NCBI GenBank assembly: GCA_009929485.1
Contig: SAAJ01000013.1
Coordinates: 1 to 64,000 of the forward strand
Direction of reading: 5' to 3'
DNA length: 64,000 nt
Origin: Negativicutes bacterium
GTDB taxonomy: Bacteria; Bacillota; Negativicutes; Anaeromusales; Anaeromusaceae
Shown piece after piece: positions 7,893-18,497 of this stretch. Both the position numbers and the translations under genes were made by a program. Numbering within the stretch: position 1 is the first letter of the stretch; each line of letters begins with the position of its first letter. Below the pieces are notes generated by a model. The model saw nothing but the letters and a program-made list of their open reading frames with translations, had not been told where the DNA came from and searched no databases.

Positions 7893-10364
7893 ATGCTTAA
7901 AAATGAGTGGAGCCGGTTGACGCCGGGTAAGATTGTTGCCGCATATGTGCTGGCAAGCTGGCTTTGGATTGCAGTCTCGGATCAGCTTTTGTATGCCTTG
8001 CCTTTTCCAGAGCATATGAAAACATTAGTGGCGACAGCAAAAGGCACGCTCTATATCCTTGCTATTGCGCTGATGCTGTATGGACTTTTGCGCGGTTATA
8101 CCCGCGAAGTGGAGCGTTCCGGGGCCAAGTTCGCCAAAGTGTTTCAACAGGCGGTTGATGTGATTTTGATTGTTCGCATGCAGGATTTGCAGCTGCTGGA
8201 AGCGAGTTCGGCTTTTTTTTCAACCTTCGGCTATTCCCAAAGTGAGATGAGCCGCCAGTCCTTCGACAAAGCCCGCTTATGGCAAGAGGGAAAACAATGG
8301 CGGCAAATGGTGCAAGCCTTGACAGACGAAGGTTCGGTGCGGGGGCAATTGGTATCTTGGCAAACGAGGAGCGGTGAAGTATATTCTGGCCGCTGCTATG
8401 GCGATACGCTGGAACTGAATGGCGAGCCGTGCTTGCTTTTAGTCTGGCATAATGTGACGGAACAGTTGCAGGCGGAGGCGGCGCTGGTAGCTTCGCGCAA
8501 CTATCTGGATAAAATCATTCAAGCCATTCCCGACCCTGTGTTTGTCAAAAATAGGGCGCACCAATGGGTGCTCTTTAATGAAGCGTTGTGTCGTATGATG
8601 GGGAAAGAAGCGACGGATATCCAAGGGAAAAGCGACTATGATTATTTCCCGCCGGAAGAGGCAAAAGTCTTCTGGGACCAAGATGAACGGGTGTTTATTA
8701 ACGGCGGGGAAAGTGTAAATGAAGAAACCTTTACCGATGTAAGTGGAAATAAATACACAATTGTAACAAAAAAGAAGCTCTACACGAACGAACAAGGGGA
8801 GCCGTTCATTGTCGGCGTCATTCGCGATATAACGCTTTTGAAAGAAACGGAAGAAAAGCTGCGGCAAGCTAAAAATGATTTGGAATGCAAAGTGGAAGAA
8901 CGTACGCAGGAACTCATGGCGATGAATGAAGAAATGATTTCTGTAAATGCCGAATTGATTACGGCCAAGGAGGCGGCGGAAGCGGCCAATTTGGCGAAAA
9001 GCTTTTTTGTGGCCAATATGTCTCATGAAATTCGTACGCCTTTGAATGCGGTGCTAGGTTTTGGACAGTTGTTGCAACGGGACGAAACGCTTTCTCCAAG
9101 CCAAAAAGAGCACTTAGAACGCATTCATACGGCAGGGGAACATTTGCTGCGGCTGATCAACGACATTCTGGAAATTTCGAAAGTGGAGGCTGGCCGTACG
9201 AAATTGCAGCTGGCGCCTTGCTCGCTGGATAAGCTTTTGCATGAGGTGGAGCAGATGTTCCGCCTGCGCTTAGAGGAAAAGGGGCTGCGTTTTGTGCTGG
9301 AACGGGGCGAAGCCGTACCGGAGCGGATTATAACGGATGAAGGCAAGCTGCGGCAGATTTTGCTGAATCTAATGGGCAATGCCGTGAAATTTACCCAAGA
9401 GGGATTTGTGGCGCTGCGCGTGCAAGCCCAGGAAGCGGGAGATGGTTATGTGCGGCTTGAACTGGAAGTGGAAGATTCCGGTTCTGGCATGAACCAGGAA
9501 GAATTGGAACAGCTCTTTAAGCCGTTTCAGCAGCTTCACGCTGGTAAGGCTCAAGGCAGCGGCACGGGGTTGGGCTTAGCCATCAGCCAGGAATATGCCA
9601 AGCTCATGGGCGGGAGAATTGCAGCGCACAGTCAGCGCGACGCGGGCAGCCTCTTTACGCTGCAGGTCCTTGTGCAACAAGCCGGTGATGAAGAGATTGT
9701 AATGGAAGAACGACGTGTTTTGCGTGTTATAGACAAAAAGCCAAAAGTACTGCTGGTCGACGACGAGAAGGTGAATTGCGAGCTTTTGACCCAGCTGCTG
9801 CAGCCGCTGGGCTTTCAGACGCGCTGTGCGCAGCATGGGCAGGCCGCGTTGGAACTGTATGAAGAGTGGAAGCCGGATTTGATGCTTTTAGATATGAGGA
9901 TGCCGATTATGGACGGACACGAGGTCCTCAAACGCGTCCGGCTGAAAGACGAACAGGTGCCGATTATCGCTGTTACGGCGAGCAGCTTTCATGATGAGCG
10001 GCAGAAAATATTTGACGAAGGCGCAAATGATTATTTGAGCAAACCTTTTCGCGAAGGGGAATTGCTGAATAAAATCAAAACAGCCCTTGCTGTAGAGTAT
10101 CAGTATGCGGAAGAGGAACCGCTGACGCTAGAAAAGACCTGTTTGGAAAAAGTACGCCGCGAGGAGCTCGATGTTTTACCGCCCGAACTGCGGATGGAGT
10201 TGTATAGGGCGGTGGAAAGCGGGGACTACTATTTAACCTTGAATCTCTTGGAGGAAGTCAAAGTATTGGATAGTGAATTGGCGGAAAAACTGGCAAAAAT
10301 GGCGCGGGCTTTTTCTTTTGAAACGATGTTGGAATTGCTGCAGCCGAAGGAGGGCCTTTCGTGA
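7893..10364 (+). CDS. hybrid sensor histidine kinase/response regulator
   Basis: Membrane-bound sensor that autophosphorylates and relays phosphate to its own receiver. In the 823-residue protein: two membrane segments near residues 13-31 and 47-66 with almost no loop between them; a PAS domain (about 75-195); a second PAS (about 210-330); a coiled coil; HisKA with H378 in SHEIRTPL; HATPase with NLMGNAVKF and GTGLGLA; a receiver with D667 in LLLDMRMP; and a helical Hpt-like tail. The start is the ATG at 7893 after AAGGAGGGG; the frame opens at 7794 but lacks a site there. It overlaps the next gene by 4 bp, so the two form one signalling unit. The stimulus is unknown. Confidence 0.9.
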   Translation: MLKNEWSRLTPGKIVAAYVLASWLWIAVSDQLLYALPFPEHMKTLVATAKGTLYILAIALMLYGLLRGYTREVERSGAKFAKVFQQAVDVILIVRMQDLQLLEASSAFFSTFGYSQSEMSRQSFDKARLWQEGKQWRQMVQALTDEGSVRGQLVSWQTRSGEVYSGRCYGDTLELNGEPCLLLVWHNVTEQLQAEAALVASRNYLDKIIQAIPDPVFVKNRAHQWVLFNEALCRMMGKEATDIQGKSDYDYFPPEEAKVFWDQDERVFINGGESVNEETFTDVSGNKYTIVTKKKLYTNEQGEPFIVGVIRDITLLKETEEKLRQAKNDLECKVEERTQELMAMNEEMISVNAELITAKEAAEAANLAKSFFVANMSHEIRTPLNAVLGFGQLLQRDETLSPSQKEHLERIHTAGEHLLRLINDILEISKVEAGRTKLQLAPCSLDKLLHEVEQMFRLRLEEKGLRFVLERGEAVPERIITDEGKLRQILLNLMGNAVKFTQEGFVALRVQAQEAGDGYVRLELEVEDSGSGMNQEELEQLFKPFQQLHAGKAQGSGTGLGLAISQEYAKLMGGRIAAHSQRDAGSLFTLQVLVQQAGDEEIVMEERRVLRVIDKKPKVLLVDDEKVNCELLTQLLQPLGFQTRCAQHGQAALELYEEWKPDLMLLDMRMPIMDGHEVLKRVRLKDEQVPIIAVTASSFHDERQKIFDEGANDYLSKPFREGELLNKIKTALAVEYQYAEEEPLTLEKTCLEKVRREELDVLPPELRMELYRAVESGDYYLTLNLLEEVKVLDSELAEKLAKMARAFSFETMLELLQPKEGLS

Positions 10365-11452
10365 AGCAAACGATGTTTAACCGTCAACCGTTATTGCTGG
10401 TAGTCGATGATATGCCGGATAACTTGGAACTTTTGGCGAGGATGTTTAAAGAAGAAGGCTATCAAGTGCGCTTGGCGCCGTCTGGGGCGTTGGCGCTGAA
10501 AGCGGTGCAGGTGCAAGCGCCGGATTTGATTTTGCTGGATATCAATATGCCGGAAATGAATGGCTTTGAGGTTTGCAAGCGGCTGAAAGAACAGGAACAG
10601 TGGCGGCAAATCCCCATTATCTTCATTAGTGCTCTAGGCGATGCGAAGGCAAAATTGGAGGCTTTCGAAGCCGGCGGCGTAGATTATGTGACCAAGCCGT
10701 TCCAGTTTACTGAGGTTGAGGCGCGGGTGCGCACGCATTTGCAGCTGCATTTTTACCAGGAAAATCTGGAACAAATGGTGGCGGCTCAGGTCAAAGAGAT
10801 TGCCGATACCCAGTTGAGCACCATCTTTGCGTTGGCCAAATTGGCTGAGTCTCGCGATGACGAAACCGGCGACCATTTGGAACGGGTGCGTACTTGCTGC
10901 CGCTTGCTGGCGGAAGCCTTGCTGCAGCTTCCGGAGTGCGGTGAAGTAACGGATGAAAGCTTTGTGCGGACCATGGAGCAAGCCAGCTCGCTTCATGACA
11001 TTGGCAAGGATGGCATTCCCGATGGAATTCTGCTCAAGCCGGGCCGGCTGACACCGACGGAATTTGAAAAGATGAAAGAACACACGCTGATTGGCGCGCA
11101 TACCTTGGAATCGGTGCGCGAGCGGTACCCTCACAATATGTTTTTGGCCACGTGCATTGAAATTGTGCGCTGGCATCATGAACGGTGGGACGGGGCGGGT
11201 TATCCAGACGGCTTGAATGGCGGCGTGATTCCGGTTTCAGCGCGCATTATGGCGGTAGCTGACGTATATGACGCTCTTCGTTCGCGTCGTTGTTACAAGG
11301 CGGCGTTAAGTCACGAAGAAAGCCGGCAGATTTTACAAAAAGGCAGCGGCAGCCAGTTTGATCCGCTGGTGATCAAAGCTTTTTTGACGGTGGAAGCGGA
11401 AATTGTGGCGGCCTATGAGGCCATACAGGAAAGTAATTCGGATTATGAGTGA
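10361..11452 (+). CDS. response regulator with HD-GYP phosphodiesterase domain
   Basis: Probably hydrolyses cyclic di-GMP in response to the upstream kinase. In the 363-residue protein a receiver domain (about 8-125, phospho-acceptor D60 in [11 protein letters not shown], conserved Lys in VTKPFQ) is joined by a helix to an HD-GYP domain (about 145-345). That domain carries [26 protein letters not shown] and [10 protein letters not shown]. The start is GTG at 10361, overlapping the kinase stop as GTGA, with GGAGGG seven bases upstream. The coupling makes it the likely output partner of the hybrid kinase. Confidence 0.93.
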   Translation: MKQTMFNRQPLLLVVDDMPDNLELLARMFKEEGYQVRLAPSGALALKAVQVQAPDLILLDINMPEMNGFEVCKRLKEQEQWRQIPIIFISALGDAKAKLEAFEAGGVDYVTKPFQFTEVEARVRTHLQLHFYQENLEQMVAAQVKEIADTQLSTIFALAKLAESRDDETGDHLERVRTCCRLLAEALLQLPECGEVTDESFVRTMEQASSLHDIGKDGIPDGILLKPGRLTPTEFEKMKEHTLIGAHTLESVRERYPHNMFLATCIEIVRWHHERWDGAGYPDGLNGGVIPVSARIMAVADVYDALRSRRCYKAALSHEESRQILQKGSGSQFDPLVIKAFLTVEAEIVAAYEAIQESNSDYE

Positions 11453-11494
11453 AAGTTACGGTGCGCGGCAGTTGCTGCGCGCCGTAGCTTTTCT
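11452..11494 (+). terminator. terminator of the kinase/HD-GYP operon
   Basis: A GC-rich hairpin (TACGG-GCGCG-CAG with CTG-CGCGC-CGTA) opens directly at the stop codon and is followed by TTTTC TT. The next gene's ribosome site lies just after it. Confidence 0.7.
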
Positions 11495-11509
11495 TAAGGA
11501 GGGGGAACG

Positions 11510-12490
11510 GTGAAGCCTTGGCAACGCGGGCGAGGACCTCTTGCGTTTATTTGCATGGCTGTAGTGGGACTTTGCTTGCTGTCTTATTGGCTGCCTCAAC
11601 CCAGAGTTGCAGCGACTTATAGTCGTATCGTACTTATGGCAGATGCGCACTTGCCGGTGCGAACCGAAGTGGTGCAGGATGTGGCGAAACAGCTGCGAAT
11701 TGAAGCGGCTAAGGAAAAAACGCTGCAAGATATTAATGGCTGGGACGATGTAGCGCAAGTGGCTGTGCTGGGCGATATTACGGCGGAGCGGGGCACGGTA
11801 GAAGAATATGCGTATGCAGTTCGCTATTTCGAGGCGCTGAAAAAAACGCTTTTTCCTATGGTGGGAAATCATGACTATATGTATGCGGATACACTTTCGG
11901 AAAAGGGAAAACACCTGCGGGCGGATGCAAGAGAACGTCAGGAAAAACTGGAGCGCTTTAAGGCGGCGTTTCATTTGCCGGAAGTGTATTATAGTAAGCA
12001 AGAAGCAGGCTATTTGTTACTGTTTCTTTCGCCGGACTCCCTAGACGGCAAGTATTTGACAGAGCTTTCACCGCGGCAGCTGGCCTGGGCGCAGCAGCAG
12101 CTCGAGGCCAAGCCGCAGCTGCCGACCATCGTCTTTTTTCATGCGCCCTTGGCGGGAACACTAGCGCCATATAATAAAGAAGCCAATACGCCTAATTTTA
12201 TCGCCCAGCCGGAAGCGGCGCTGGCGGAGCTTATTCAAAGGCATCCGCAAATTTTTCTTTGGGTGTCAGGGCATACCCATACGCCGGCGACCAATGCAAG
12301 TTTTGCGTCGCCTGTAAATGTGTACGCTGGTCGGGTGACTACTATTCATAATGCGGATATGGATCGGGAAACCATCTGGACGAATTCGCTCTATTTATAC
12401 CCGGACCGGGTGGTGGTCAAGACCTTTGATCATAAAAGCGGGGCTTGGCTGGAACAGCTAGAGCGTACGGTATATCTGCCGAAGCGTTGA
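11510..12490 (+). CDS. membrane-anchored calcineurin-like metallophosphoesterase
   Basis: A 326-residue phosphoesterase with an N-terminal anchor or signal segment (about 11-30), so the catalytic domain should lie outside the cytoplasmic membrane. Metal-binding motifs appear in order: LMADAHL (D-x-H), VLGDIT (GD), MVGNHDY (GNHD), FFHAPL (H) and VSGHTHTP (GHxH). The start is GTG at 11510 after AAGGAGGGGG. The substrate cannot be told from sequence. It follows the terminator of the signalling operon and is probably transcribed separately or by readthrough. Confidence 0.85.
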   Translation: MKPWQRGRGPLAFICMAVVGLCLLSYWLPQPRVAATYSRIVLMADAHLPVRTEVVQDVAKQLRIEAAKEKTLQDINGWDDVAQVAVLGDITAERGTVEEYAYAVRYFEALKKTLFPMVGNHDYMYADTLSEKGKHLRADARERQEKLERFKAAFHLPEVYYSKQEAGYLLLFLSPDSLDGKYLTELSPRQLAWAQQQLEAKPQLPTIVFFHAPLAGTLAPYNKEANTPNFIAQPEAALAELIQRHPQIFLWVSGHTHTPATNASFASPVNVYAGRVTTIHNADMDRETIWTNSLYLYPDRVVVKTFDHKSGAWLEQLERTVYLPKR

Positions 12491-12623
12491 AACTCACTAG
12501 GGCGGGAGAGAAAACAGAATTTTGGCGGCGTTTGTCAATATGGATAGGCGAATAGGCCGAAGTATGGTAAGATACTGGCAGATAGTCTGTGGGACTGCAA
12601 AACAAAGCTAGGGGAGAGACAAT

Positions 12624-13121
12624 ATGTCGAGAAGCAAGGAAGAACTGGCCGGCATCAGTCATTTAGGAAGCCAGAATACAAAGTATCAGTACGCTTATGC
12701 GCCGGAGGTGCTAGAGGCGTTTGAAAACAAACATCCGGGCAATGACTACTGGGTAAAATTCAACTGCCCGGAGTTTACCAGCCTTTGCCCGATGACAGGG
12801 CAGCCGGATTTTGCCACTCTTTACATCAGCTACATTCCTGGTGAAAAGATGGTGGAAAGCAAATCCTTAAAGCTCTATTTGCTCAGCTTCCGTAACCATG
12901 GAGATTTTCATGAGGATGTAGTGAACATTATTATGAAGGATTTGTTCAAGCTGATGCAGCCGAAATACATTGAGGTATGGGGGAAATTCCTGCCGCGAGG
13001 AGGCATTTCTATTGATCCTTACTGCAACCTGGCCAATGGCGAAGCAAAGTATGAAAAGCTGGCCTGGCACCGTATGGAGCAGCATGATCTCTATTGTATG
13101 GATAAGGTAGACAACCGTTAA
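12624..13121 (+). CDS. queF: NADPH-dependent 7-cyano-7-deazaguanine reductase
   Basis: Reduces preQ0 to preQ1 in queuosine biosynthesis. The 165-residue protein is the short, unimodular form and carries the catalytic Cys55 in [13 protein letters not shown], with D62 of the QPDF segment. The NADPH/substrate loop [16 protein letters not shown] and the closing IDPYC segment are also present. The ATG at 12624 follows GGGGAGAG. No other queuosine genes are adjacent. The 130-bp leader does not match preQ1 riboswitch consensus. Confidence 0.96.
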   Translation: MSRSKEELAGISHLGSQNTKYQYAYAPEVLEAFENKHPGNDYWVKFNCPEFTSLCPMTGQPDFATLYISYIPGEKMVESKSLKLYLLSFRNHGDFHEDVVNIIMKDLFKLMQPKYIEVWGKFLPRGGISIDPYCNLANGEAKYEKLAWHRMEQHDLYCMDKVDNR

Positions 13122-13141
13122 GGTTCCGAACCCTGCAATTT

Positions 13142-13170
13142 GCCGCCGTCGTTTTGACGGCGGCTTTTTC
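13142..13170 (+). terminator. terminator of queF
   Basis: GCCGCCGTC and GACGGCGGC form a nine-bp stem followed by TTTTTC. Confidence 0.88.
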
Positions 13171-13319
13171 GATGTTTATAGCCCCTCCATGGCGCATCCA
13201 GCGCCGTCGCCGATTCTCGTCGCGGTTCTTGTTCAAGCCCTGTTCTCCGGCCTGTTCTATCGCTCTTTCTTTGTGTGTCGAAAAATGGTAAAGTATACAG
13301 TATTGCAGCTTACAGATGG

Positions 13320-13348
13320 TTGACTTTACCAGATAAAAGAAGGATAAT
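13320..13348 (+). promoter_or_regulatory. promoter of the amino-acid permease gene
   Basis: TTGACT (13320-13325) and GATAAT (13343-13348) with a 17-bp spacer. The predicted start site is about four bases before an ATG (13359) that opens a 22-codon frame overlapping the permease start. Confidence 0.5.
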
Positions 13349-13407
13349 TGTGAATACTATGGAAACAAAAAGCGCTGCAGGCAATACACAAGGGGGTACA
13401 GTTCGCG

Positions 13408-14811
13408 GTGAAAGGAAAAGAATTTGAAGAAAATTTAGAACGAGGGTTAAAGGAACGGCATATTCAGCTAATCGCTTTAGGCGGAGCTATCGGCGTAGGC
13501 TTGTTTTTAGGCTCGGCAACGGCGATTAAGACAGCGGGGCCGGCGCTTTTGCTATCGTACATCATTGGCGGCATCTTTATTCTGTTTATTATGCGCTCCT
13601 TGGGGGAGCTGGCGGTAGCCTATCCGGTCAGCGGCTCTTTTAGCGCCTATGCCAACAAGTTTATTGGTCCGTTGGCAGGTTATATTACGGGCTGGACCTA
13701 TTGGTTTATGTGGGTAGTGACCTGTATGGCGGAGATTACGGCGGTAGGGGTGTATGTGCAGTTTTGGTTTCCCGACGTGCCGCAGTGGATTCCGGCCATG
13801 CTGGCCTTGGTGGCTATGACCATTGTCAATGTGGTGGCGGTGTCCGCCTTTGGGGAGTTTGAGTTTTGGTTTGCCATGATTAAAATTATTACCATTTTGG
13901 TGATGATTGTCGTTGGGGCGATGATGATTTTCTTTGGCCTTGGCAACGACGGGATTCCGACGGGGTTGACGAATCTGGTCGCCCATGGCGGCTTTATGCC
14001 GATGGGCGTTGAAGGCGTTGTCATGTCCTTGGTGATGGTGATGTTCGCCTATTTGGGTATTGAACTGGTCGGCGTAGCTGCCGGGGAAGCCAGTAATCCG
14101 GAGAAAACCATACCCGCGGCGATTGACAAGGTGTTTTGGCGCATTTTGGTCTTTTACGTAGGGGCCTTGGTCGTTATTATGAGTCTCTATCCTTGGAATC
14201 AGCTGGGGACCATCGGCAGTCCCTTTGTCTTTACCTTTAAAAAGTTGGGCATCGCGGCGGCGGCGGGCATTATTAACTTTGTTGTGCTCACGGCGGCTCT
14301 TTCTTCCTGTAACAGCGGGATTTTCAGCACCGGCCGCATGCTCTATAACCTAGCGCTGCAGGGCAAGGCGCCGGCTTGCTTCGGTAAACTGAGCAAAAAC
14401 CGCGTGCCGCTCAATGGCATTTTGGTGTCTTTTTGTTTCTTGTTTATCGGCGTAATTCTGAACTATTTGGTTCCGGCGCAGGTGTTTGTTTATGTGACCA
14501 GCGTGGCTACGTCGGGCGCCCTTTGGGTGTGGGCGATTATTTTGATTGCGCAGATGCGTTTTCGCCAGAGTCTGACGCCGGAGCAGGTAGCGAAGCTAAA
14601 ATACCCGTCCTTGTTGTATCCGGTGAGCAACTGGGCTACTTTGGCGTTTCTGGTCTTTGTAGTCATCGTCATGGCCTTTGACCCGGATACGCGCGTGGCC
14701 CTCTATGTAGCGCCGGCCTGGTTTGGGTTGCTTTTGGCCTGTTATTATGCTTTCGGCCTGCATAAGCCAGCGGAAAAGCCTTTGGCCCGTGCGGCGGGCG
14801 GTAGGAATTAA
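13408..14811 (+). CDS. APC-family amino-acid permease (ProY/GabP type)
   Basis: Proton-coupled uptake of an amino acid across the cytoplasmic membrane. The 467-residue protein has about 12 membrane segments and opens with LERGLKERHIQLIALGGAIG, the hallmark of the amino-acid transporter subfamily that holds proline, aromatic and GABA permeases. Conserved loops SLGELAVAYPVSGSF and AGEASNPEKTIP are present. The substrate is not determined. The start is taken as GTG 13408; the nearest ribosome site (GGGGG) is 11 nt away, which is long. The gene stands alone between two terminators. Confidence 0.85.
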   Translation: MKGKEFEENLERGLKERHIQLIALGGAIGVGLFLGSATAIKTAGPALLLSYIIGGIFILFIMRSLGELAVAYPVSGSFSAYANKFIGPLAGYITGWTYWFMWVVTCMAEITAVGVYVQFWFPDVPQWIPAMLALVAMTIVNVVAVSAFGEFEFWFAMIKIITILVMIVVGAMMIFFGLGNDGIPTGLTNLVAHGGFMPMGVEGVVMSLVMVMFAYLGIELVGVAAGEASNPEKTIPAAIDKVFWRILVFYVGALVVIMSLYPWNQLGTIGSPFVFTFKKLGIAAAAGIINFVVLTAALSSCNSGIFSTGRMLYNLALQGKAPACFGKLSKNRVPLNGILVSFCFLFIGVILNYLVPAQVFVYVTSVATSGALWVWAIILIAQMRFRQSLTPEQVAKLKYPSLLYPVSNWATLAFLVFVVIVMAFDPDTRVALYVAPAWFGLLLACYYAFGLHKPAEKPLARAAGGRN

Positions 14812-14834
14812 GATTCGGACTGGAAATAAAGCAG

Positions 14835-14880
14835 CAAAGGGCGGTCGAGAGAAGCGCGTTTTCTCTTGATCGTCCTTTTT
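14835..14880 (+). terminator. terminator of the permease gene
   Basis: AAAGGGCGGTCGAGAGAA pairs with TTCTCTTGATCGTCCTTT and ends in a T run. Confidence 0.85.
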
Positions 14881-14976
14881 AATATTGTTCAATCTCTCGG
14901 AAAGATTTGACAAAAGGGAATTGTGCAGCTGTGTCGAAAAGCATACGGTAAGATAGATAATACTTTGGAGGCAAAG

Positions 14977-16701
14977 ATGGGGCAAAAACGGTTGCTGCAA
15001 GAAGCGCTGTCTTGTAAAGGCAAACTGGCCTTGCTAGGGACTTCTAGTTTGGCTGGCGCCGTTTTAGCGGTTGCTCAGGCGGCGCTTATAGCAGCACTTT
15101 TGGATGGCGTTTTTCTGCAAGGAAGCAGCCTGGAAGAACTACATGGGCAGTGGCTGCTTTTGGGCGGCGTGCTGTTGTTGCGAGTGCTGGCGTTTTGGGG
15201 CGGTGAATCTTGTGGCGCGTATTTGGCGGCGGCCATAAAGACTTCCTTGCGGCGGCGGTTGGCGGGGCAGCTTTTAGCCATGGGGCCGGTACGCGGGGCC
15301 AGCGAAGCTACGGGTGAGCTGTTAGCCGTCTTAGGAGACGGGGTAGAACACTTAGAAGCGTACTTTGTGCGCTATTTGCCTAGCCTCTTTGCGGCGGCGG
15401 CGGTGCCGCTGTTAATTTTAGCGGTTATTACGCCGCGGGACTGGCCGTCGGCGCTTTTGATGCTGGTAACGGCGCCTCTTATACCTATTTTTATGACGCT
15501 CATTGGTCGGATGGCGCAATGGCGCACTCGTAAGCAGTGGGATCGCCTGCAACGCCTTGGGGCGCATTTTTATGACATGCTGCAGGGCATGCTGACTTTG
15601 AAGCTTTTTGGCCGCAGCAAACAGACTGTGAAAAGTGTTGCTTCGGCTAGTGAGGATTTTCGCGAGGTGACCTTGGATGTGCTGAAAGTGGCCTTCCTTT
15701 CGGCATTGGTGCTGGAACTATTGGCGACGATCAGCACGGCCTTGATTGCCGTGGCGGTAGGGTTGCGTTTGCTCTATGGAAGCATGGAGTTTTACGATGC
15801 TATGTTTGTGCTTCTTTTAGCGCCGGAGTTTTACCAACCGCTGCGGCAATTGGGAGCGCATTTTCATGCGGCCTTGGCGGGGAAAGCGGCGGCGGAGCGC
15901 ATCTATTCGTTATTGAAAGCGGAGCAGGCACCGCAGCAGGAGCCGGAAACTTGGCGTTTTGCCGGGCCTGTAGCAGTGGCGCTGGAAGATGTGTCGTTTG
16001 CGTATGAGGGCGGTGCAGAGGTGCTGCGGCATGTTTCACTGCAATTGCAGCCAGGGAAAATAACTGCTTTGGTGGGAAGTAGCGGCGCTGGTAAAAGCAC
16101 GATAATGTCTTTGCTCTTAGGCATGATGGCGCCTGCAGCAGGCTGTATTCGCATCAATGAACGTGTCTTGAATGCGGCGGGAATTGAAGCGTGGCTGCGG
16201 CATGTGGCATATGTGCCGCAACAGCCATATTTGTTCCAGACCAGCTTGCTTGAGAATATTCGTATGGCCAAGCCGGAGGCGTCGGCGGAAGAAGTGGAAG
16301 CGGCGTTTGCGTTGGCTGGCGGAGCGGCCCTGGCGGCTGCCTTACCTAGCGGTTATGGGACGATGTTAGGGGCGGGCGGCGTGGAGTTGTCCGGTGGCGA
16401 AAGGCGGCGCGTGGCGTTGGCGCGGGCTTTTTTGGCGGATGCGCCGGTATTGCTTTGCGACGAAGCGACAAGCGGCTTGGATCCGGAGAGCGAGGCCGCT
16501 TTGCAGCAGGCTTTTGAGAGACTTTGTCAGGGAAGAACGGTGCTGGTTATTGCCCATCGTTTAGGTACGGTGCGGCGAGCGGACCAAATTGCTGTTTTGG
16601 AAAGCGGCCGGATTATTGAGGCGGGAAATCATAAAGAATTACTGGCGCAGCAAGGGGTCTATGCGGCGTTGTTAGCTGCTGCCAAGGGGGCGAGCGCATG
16701 A
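14977..16701 (+). CDS. cydD: ABC exporter subunit CydD (cytochrome bd assembly)
   Basis: Half of the CydDC exporter, which moves glutathione/cysteine-type thiols to the outer face of the membrane and is needed for cytochrome bd assembly. The 574-residue protein has an N-terminal six-helix membrane domain (to about 315) with the CydD-typical APEFYQPLRQLG segment. The ATPase has Walker A GSSGAGKST, Q-loop YVPQQP, signature LSGGERRRVAL and Walker B VLLCDEATSGLD. The start is the ATG at 14977 after GGAGG; upstream in-frame codons lack a site. It overlaps cydC by 4 bp. cydAB is not in the window. Confidence 0.92.
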   Translation: MGQKRLLQEALSCKGKLALLGTSSLAGAVLAVAQAALIAALLDGVFLQGSSLEELHGQWLLLGGVLLLRVLAFWGGESCGAYLAAAIKTSLRRRLAGQLLAMGPVRGASEATGELLAVLGDGVEHLEAYFVRYLPSLFAAAAVPLLILAVITPRDWPSALLMLVTAPLIPIFMTLIGRMAQWRTRKQWDRLQRLGAHFYDMLQGMLTLKLFGRSKQTVKSVASASEDFREVTLDVLKVAFLSALVLELLATISTALIAVAVGLRLLYGSMEFYDAMFVLLLAPEFYQPLRQLGAHFHAALAGKAAAERIYSLLKAEQAPQQEPETWRFAGPVAVALEDVSFAYEGGAEVLRHVSLQLQPGKITALVGSSGAGKSTIMSLLLGMMAPAAGCIRINERVLNAAGIEAWLRHVAYVPQQPYLFQTSLLENIRMAKPEASAEEVEAAFALAGGAALAAALPSGYGTMLGAGGVELSGGERRRVALARAFLADAPVLLCDEATSGLDPESEAALQQAFERLCQGRTVLVIAHRLGTVRRADQIAVLESGRIIEAGNHKELLAQQGVYAALLAAAKGASA

Positions 16702-18419
16702 GGTCGCTGTGGACGTTGCTGCGCTGCTTGCCGAAGCCTTGGCTGAGTATGCTGCTGGCGTTGCTTTTGGCTTGGCTAACTGGAGCGGCTGGCCTGGGTC
16801 TCTTGGCTGCGTCGGCTTGGCTGATCGCGATGGCGGCGCTGCATCCTTCGATTACGGTTTTATCACTGGCTATTGTTGGCGTGCGTTTTTTTGGGCTTGC
16901 CCGAGCTGTTTGCCGCTATGGCGAGCGTTATGTCTCGCACGACGCTACGTTTCGCATTTTGGCGCATTTGCGTGTATGGCTGTACCGACGCATTGAACCG
17001 TTAGCGCCGTTTTATTTGGGAACGCAAAGCGCGGCTTCGCTGTTGGACCGCTTGGTAGGCGATGTGGAGGTTTTAAAAGACCTTTTTTTACGTGCGTTTT
17101 TGCCGCCGGCGACGGCGTTTTTTTCCTGCCTGGCTTTTGCTGCTTTTTCGTGGTTCTTTGTGGGTCCTTGGCCGGCTTTGGTGGTGCTGGGAGCGTACTT
17201 GACGGCGGCGGTAATTCTGCCGTTGTGGTTGGCCGGCACGTGGCGGCGCGGCGCAGAAGCGGTGGCGGCAGAGCGGGAATGCTTGCAGACGGCGGCTGGT
17301 GATTTGCTGGGCGGTTTAGGAGAACTCTGGGCTTTTCGGCAAACTCGGGAGCAAGCGCGGCTCTTGGGCGCAGCGGCGCAGCGGCTAGCTATAGCGCAGC
17401 GCCGGCAGAGCCTGCTCAGCGGAGCGGGGGAAGCTTTTGGCATGGCTGTAGGCTATGGCGCGCTATGGCTTTTGTTATGGGGAGGCATTCCCTTGGTACA
17501 AAGCGGGCAATGGTCTGGCGTGGACTTATCGGTGTTAGCCTTAAGTGTTCTCGCGTTAGGAGAGTTTTTTCTGCTTATGCCGGCTGCAGCTCGTTATCTA
17601 GCCGATGGCGCAGCGGCAGCCGAACGAATTTGGGAGACTGCCGCGCGGCAAAGACCTGAAAAAGGAAAAGCGGTGTGTGCAGGCGGTAAGCTGGAGGTGC
17701 AAAATCTGTCGTTTGCGTACGCTGATAATTTGGCACCGGCTTTGCAGGAAATTTCTTTTTCGTTGGAAGAGGGGAAAAGCATTGCTGTTGTTGGCGCCAG
17801 CGGCGCTGGCAAGAGCACGCTGGTGTCATTGCTGCTGGGCTTTCGCCAGCCGACGGTAGGAACCATTTCTCTGGGAGGAATGGCGGCGGACTCTTGCTGT
17901 GAGGAAAGCTGGCGCAGCCATTTTGCCGTAGTACCGCAACAACCTTATTTTTTTCATTTGTCCTTAGCGGACAATTTGCGGGTGGCTCGCCCGGAAGCGT
18001 CCCTAGATGAGTTGCGGTCGGTGTTGGCGCAGACGCAGATGCTTTCTTGGCTGGAAGCCGAGCCTCAAGGCTGGGAACGTTCCGTTGGCGAGGGAGGAGG
18101 CGGCCTTTCGGGCGGACAACGGCAGAGGCTGGCTATTGCCAGGGCGCTTTTGAAGGAGGCGCCTTATTGGCTGTTGGATGAGGCGACTGCCGGCTTGGAT
18201 GCGCTGACGGCCCAAGAAATTATCGCTTTGCTGCGGCTGGCAACGGTAGATAAGGGCGTCCTGTGGATTACGCATCATCTGCAGGGGCTGGAAGCCGTAG
18301 ATGAAATTATTGTTTTGCAGCAGGGGCGCATTGTCGAGCGAGGCTGCATGCGAGAGCTGATTGAAAAGCAAGGCGCCTTTTATCGTATGTGGATGACGGA
18401 GAAGGAAGCTTGTATTTGA
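16698..18419 (+). CDS. cydC: ABC exporter subunit CydC (cytochrome bd assembly)
   Basis: Partner of CydD in the heterodimeric thiol exporter. The 573-residue protein has a membrane domain with the CydC-specific GVRFFGLARAVCRYGERYVSH segment (about 55-75). The ATPase carries GASGAGKST, VVPQQPYFF, LSGGQRQRLAIARALL and WLLDEATAGLD. The ATG at 16698 overlaps the cydD stop (ATGA), so the two are translationally coupled. No strong terminator follows; a new promoter for the next gene begins inside its last codon. Confidence 0.92.
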   Translation: MRSLWTLLRCLPKPWLSMLLALLLAWLTGAAGLGLLAASAWLIAMAALHPSITVLSLAIVGVRFFGLARAVCRYGERYVSHDATFRILAHLRVWLYRRIEPLAPFYLGTQSAASLLDRLVGDVEVLKDLFLRAFLPPATAFFSCLAFAAFSWFFVGPWPALVVLGAYLTAAVILPLWLAGTWRRGAEAVAAERECLQTAAGDLLGGLGELWAFRQTREQARLLGAAAQRLAIAQRRQSLLSGAGEAFGMAVGYGALWLLLWGGIPLVQSGQWSGVDLSVLALSVLALGEFFLLMPAAARYLADGAAAAERIWETAARQRPEKGKAVCAGGKLEVQNLSFAYADNLAPALQEISFSLEEGKSIAVVGASGAGKSTLVSLLLGFRQPTVGTISLGGMAADSCCEESWRSHFAVVPQQPYFFHLSLADNLRVARPEASLDELRSVLAQTQMLSWLEAEPQGWERSVGEGGGGLSGGQRQRLAIARALLKEAPYWLLDEATAGLDALTAQEIIALLRLATVDKGVLWITHHLQGLEAVDEIIVLQQGRIVERGCMRELIEKQGAFYRMWMTEKEACI

Positions 18420-18444
18420 ATTTGCGGAAAAATCATGCTATGCT
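18416..18444 (+). promoter_or_regulatory. promoter of the DUF2225 gene
   Basis: TTGAAT (18416-18421) and TATGCT (18439-18444) are separated by 17 bp. The -35 overlaps the cydC stop codon. Confidence 0.5.
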
Positions 18445-18497
18445 GATTCGAGAAGGTTTTATGGTGGAACGTCAAAGCAAGGAGTGTTGAGACGATT

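Noticed and set aside
12491-12623. preQ1 riboswitch before queF
   Set aside because: The leader lacks the preQ1-I core (GGTTC loop with an A-rich AAAAAACTA tail) and any recognisable preQ1-II or -III layout.
13359-13427. 22-codon frame overlapping the permease start
   Set aside because: It begins about four bases after the predicted transcription start, has no ribosome site, and shows no regulatory codon run. A leader-peptide role cannot be supported.
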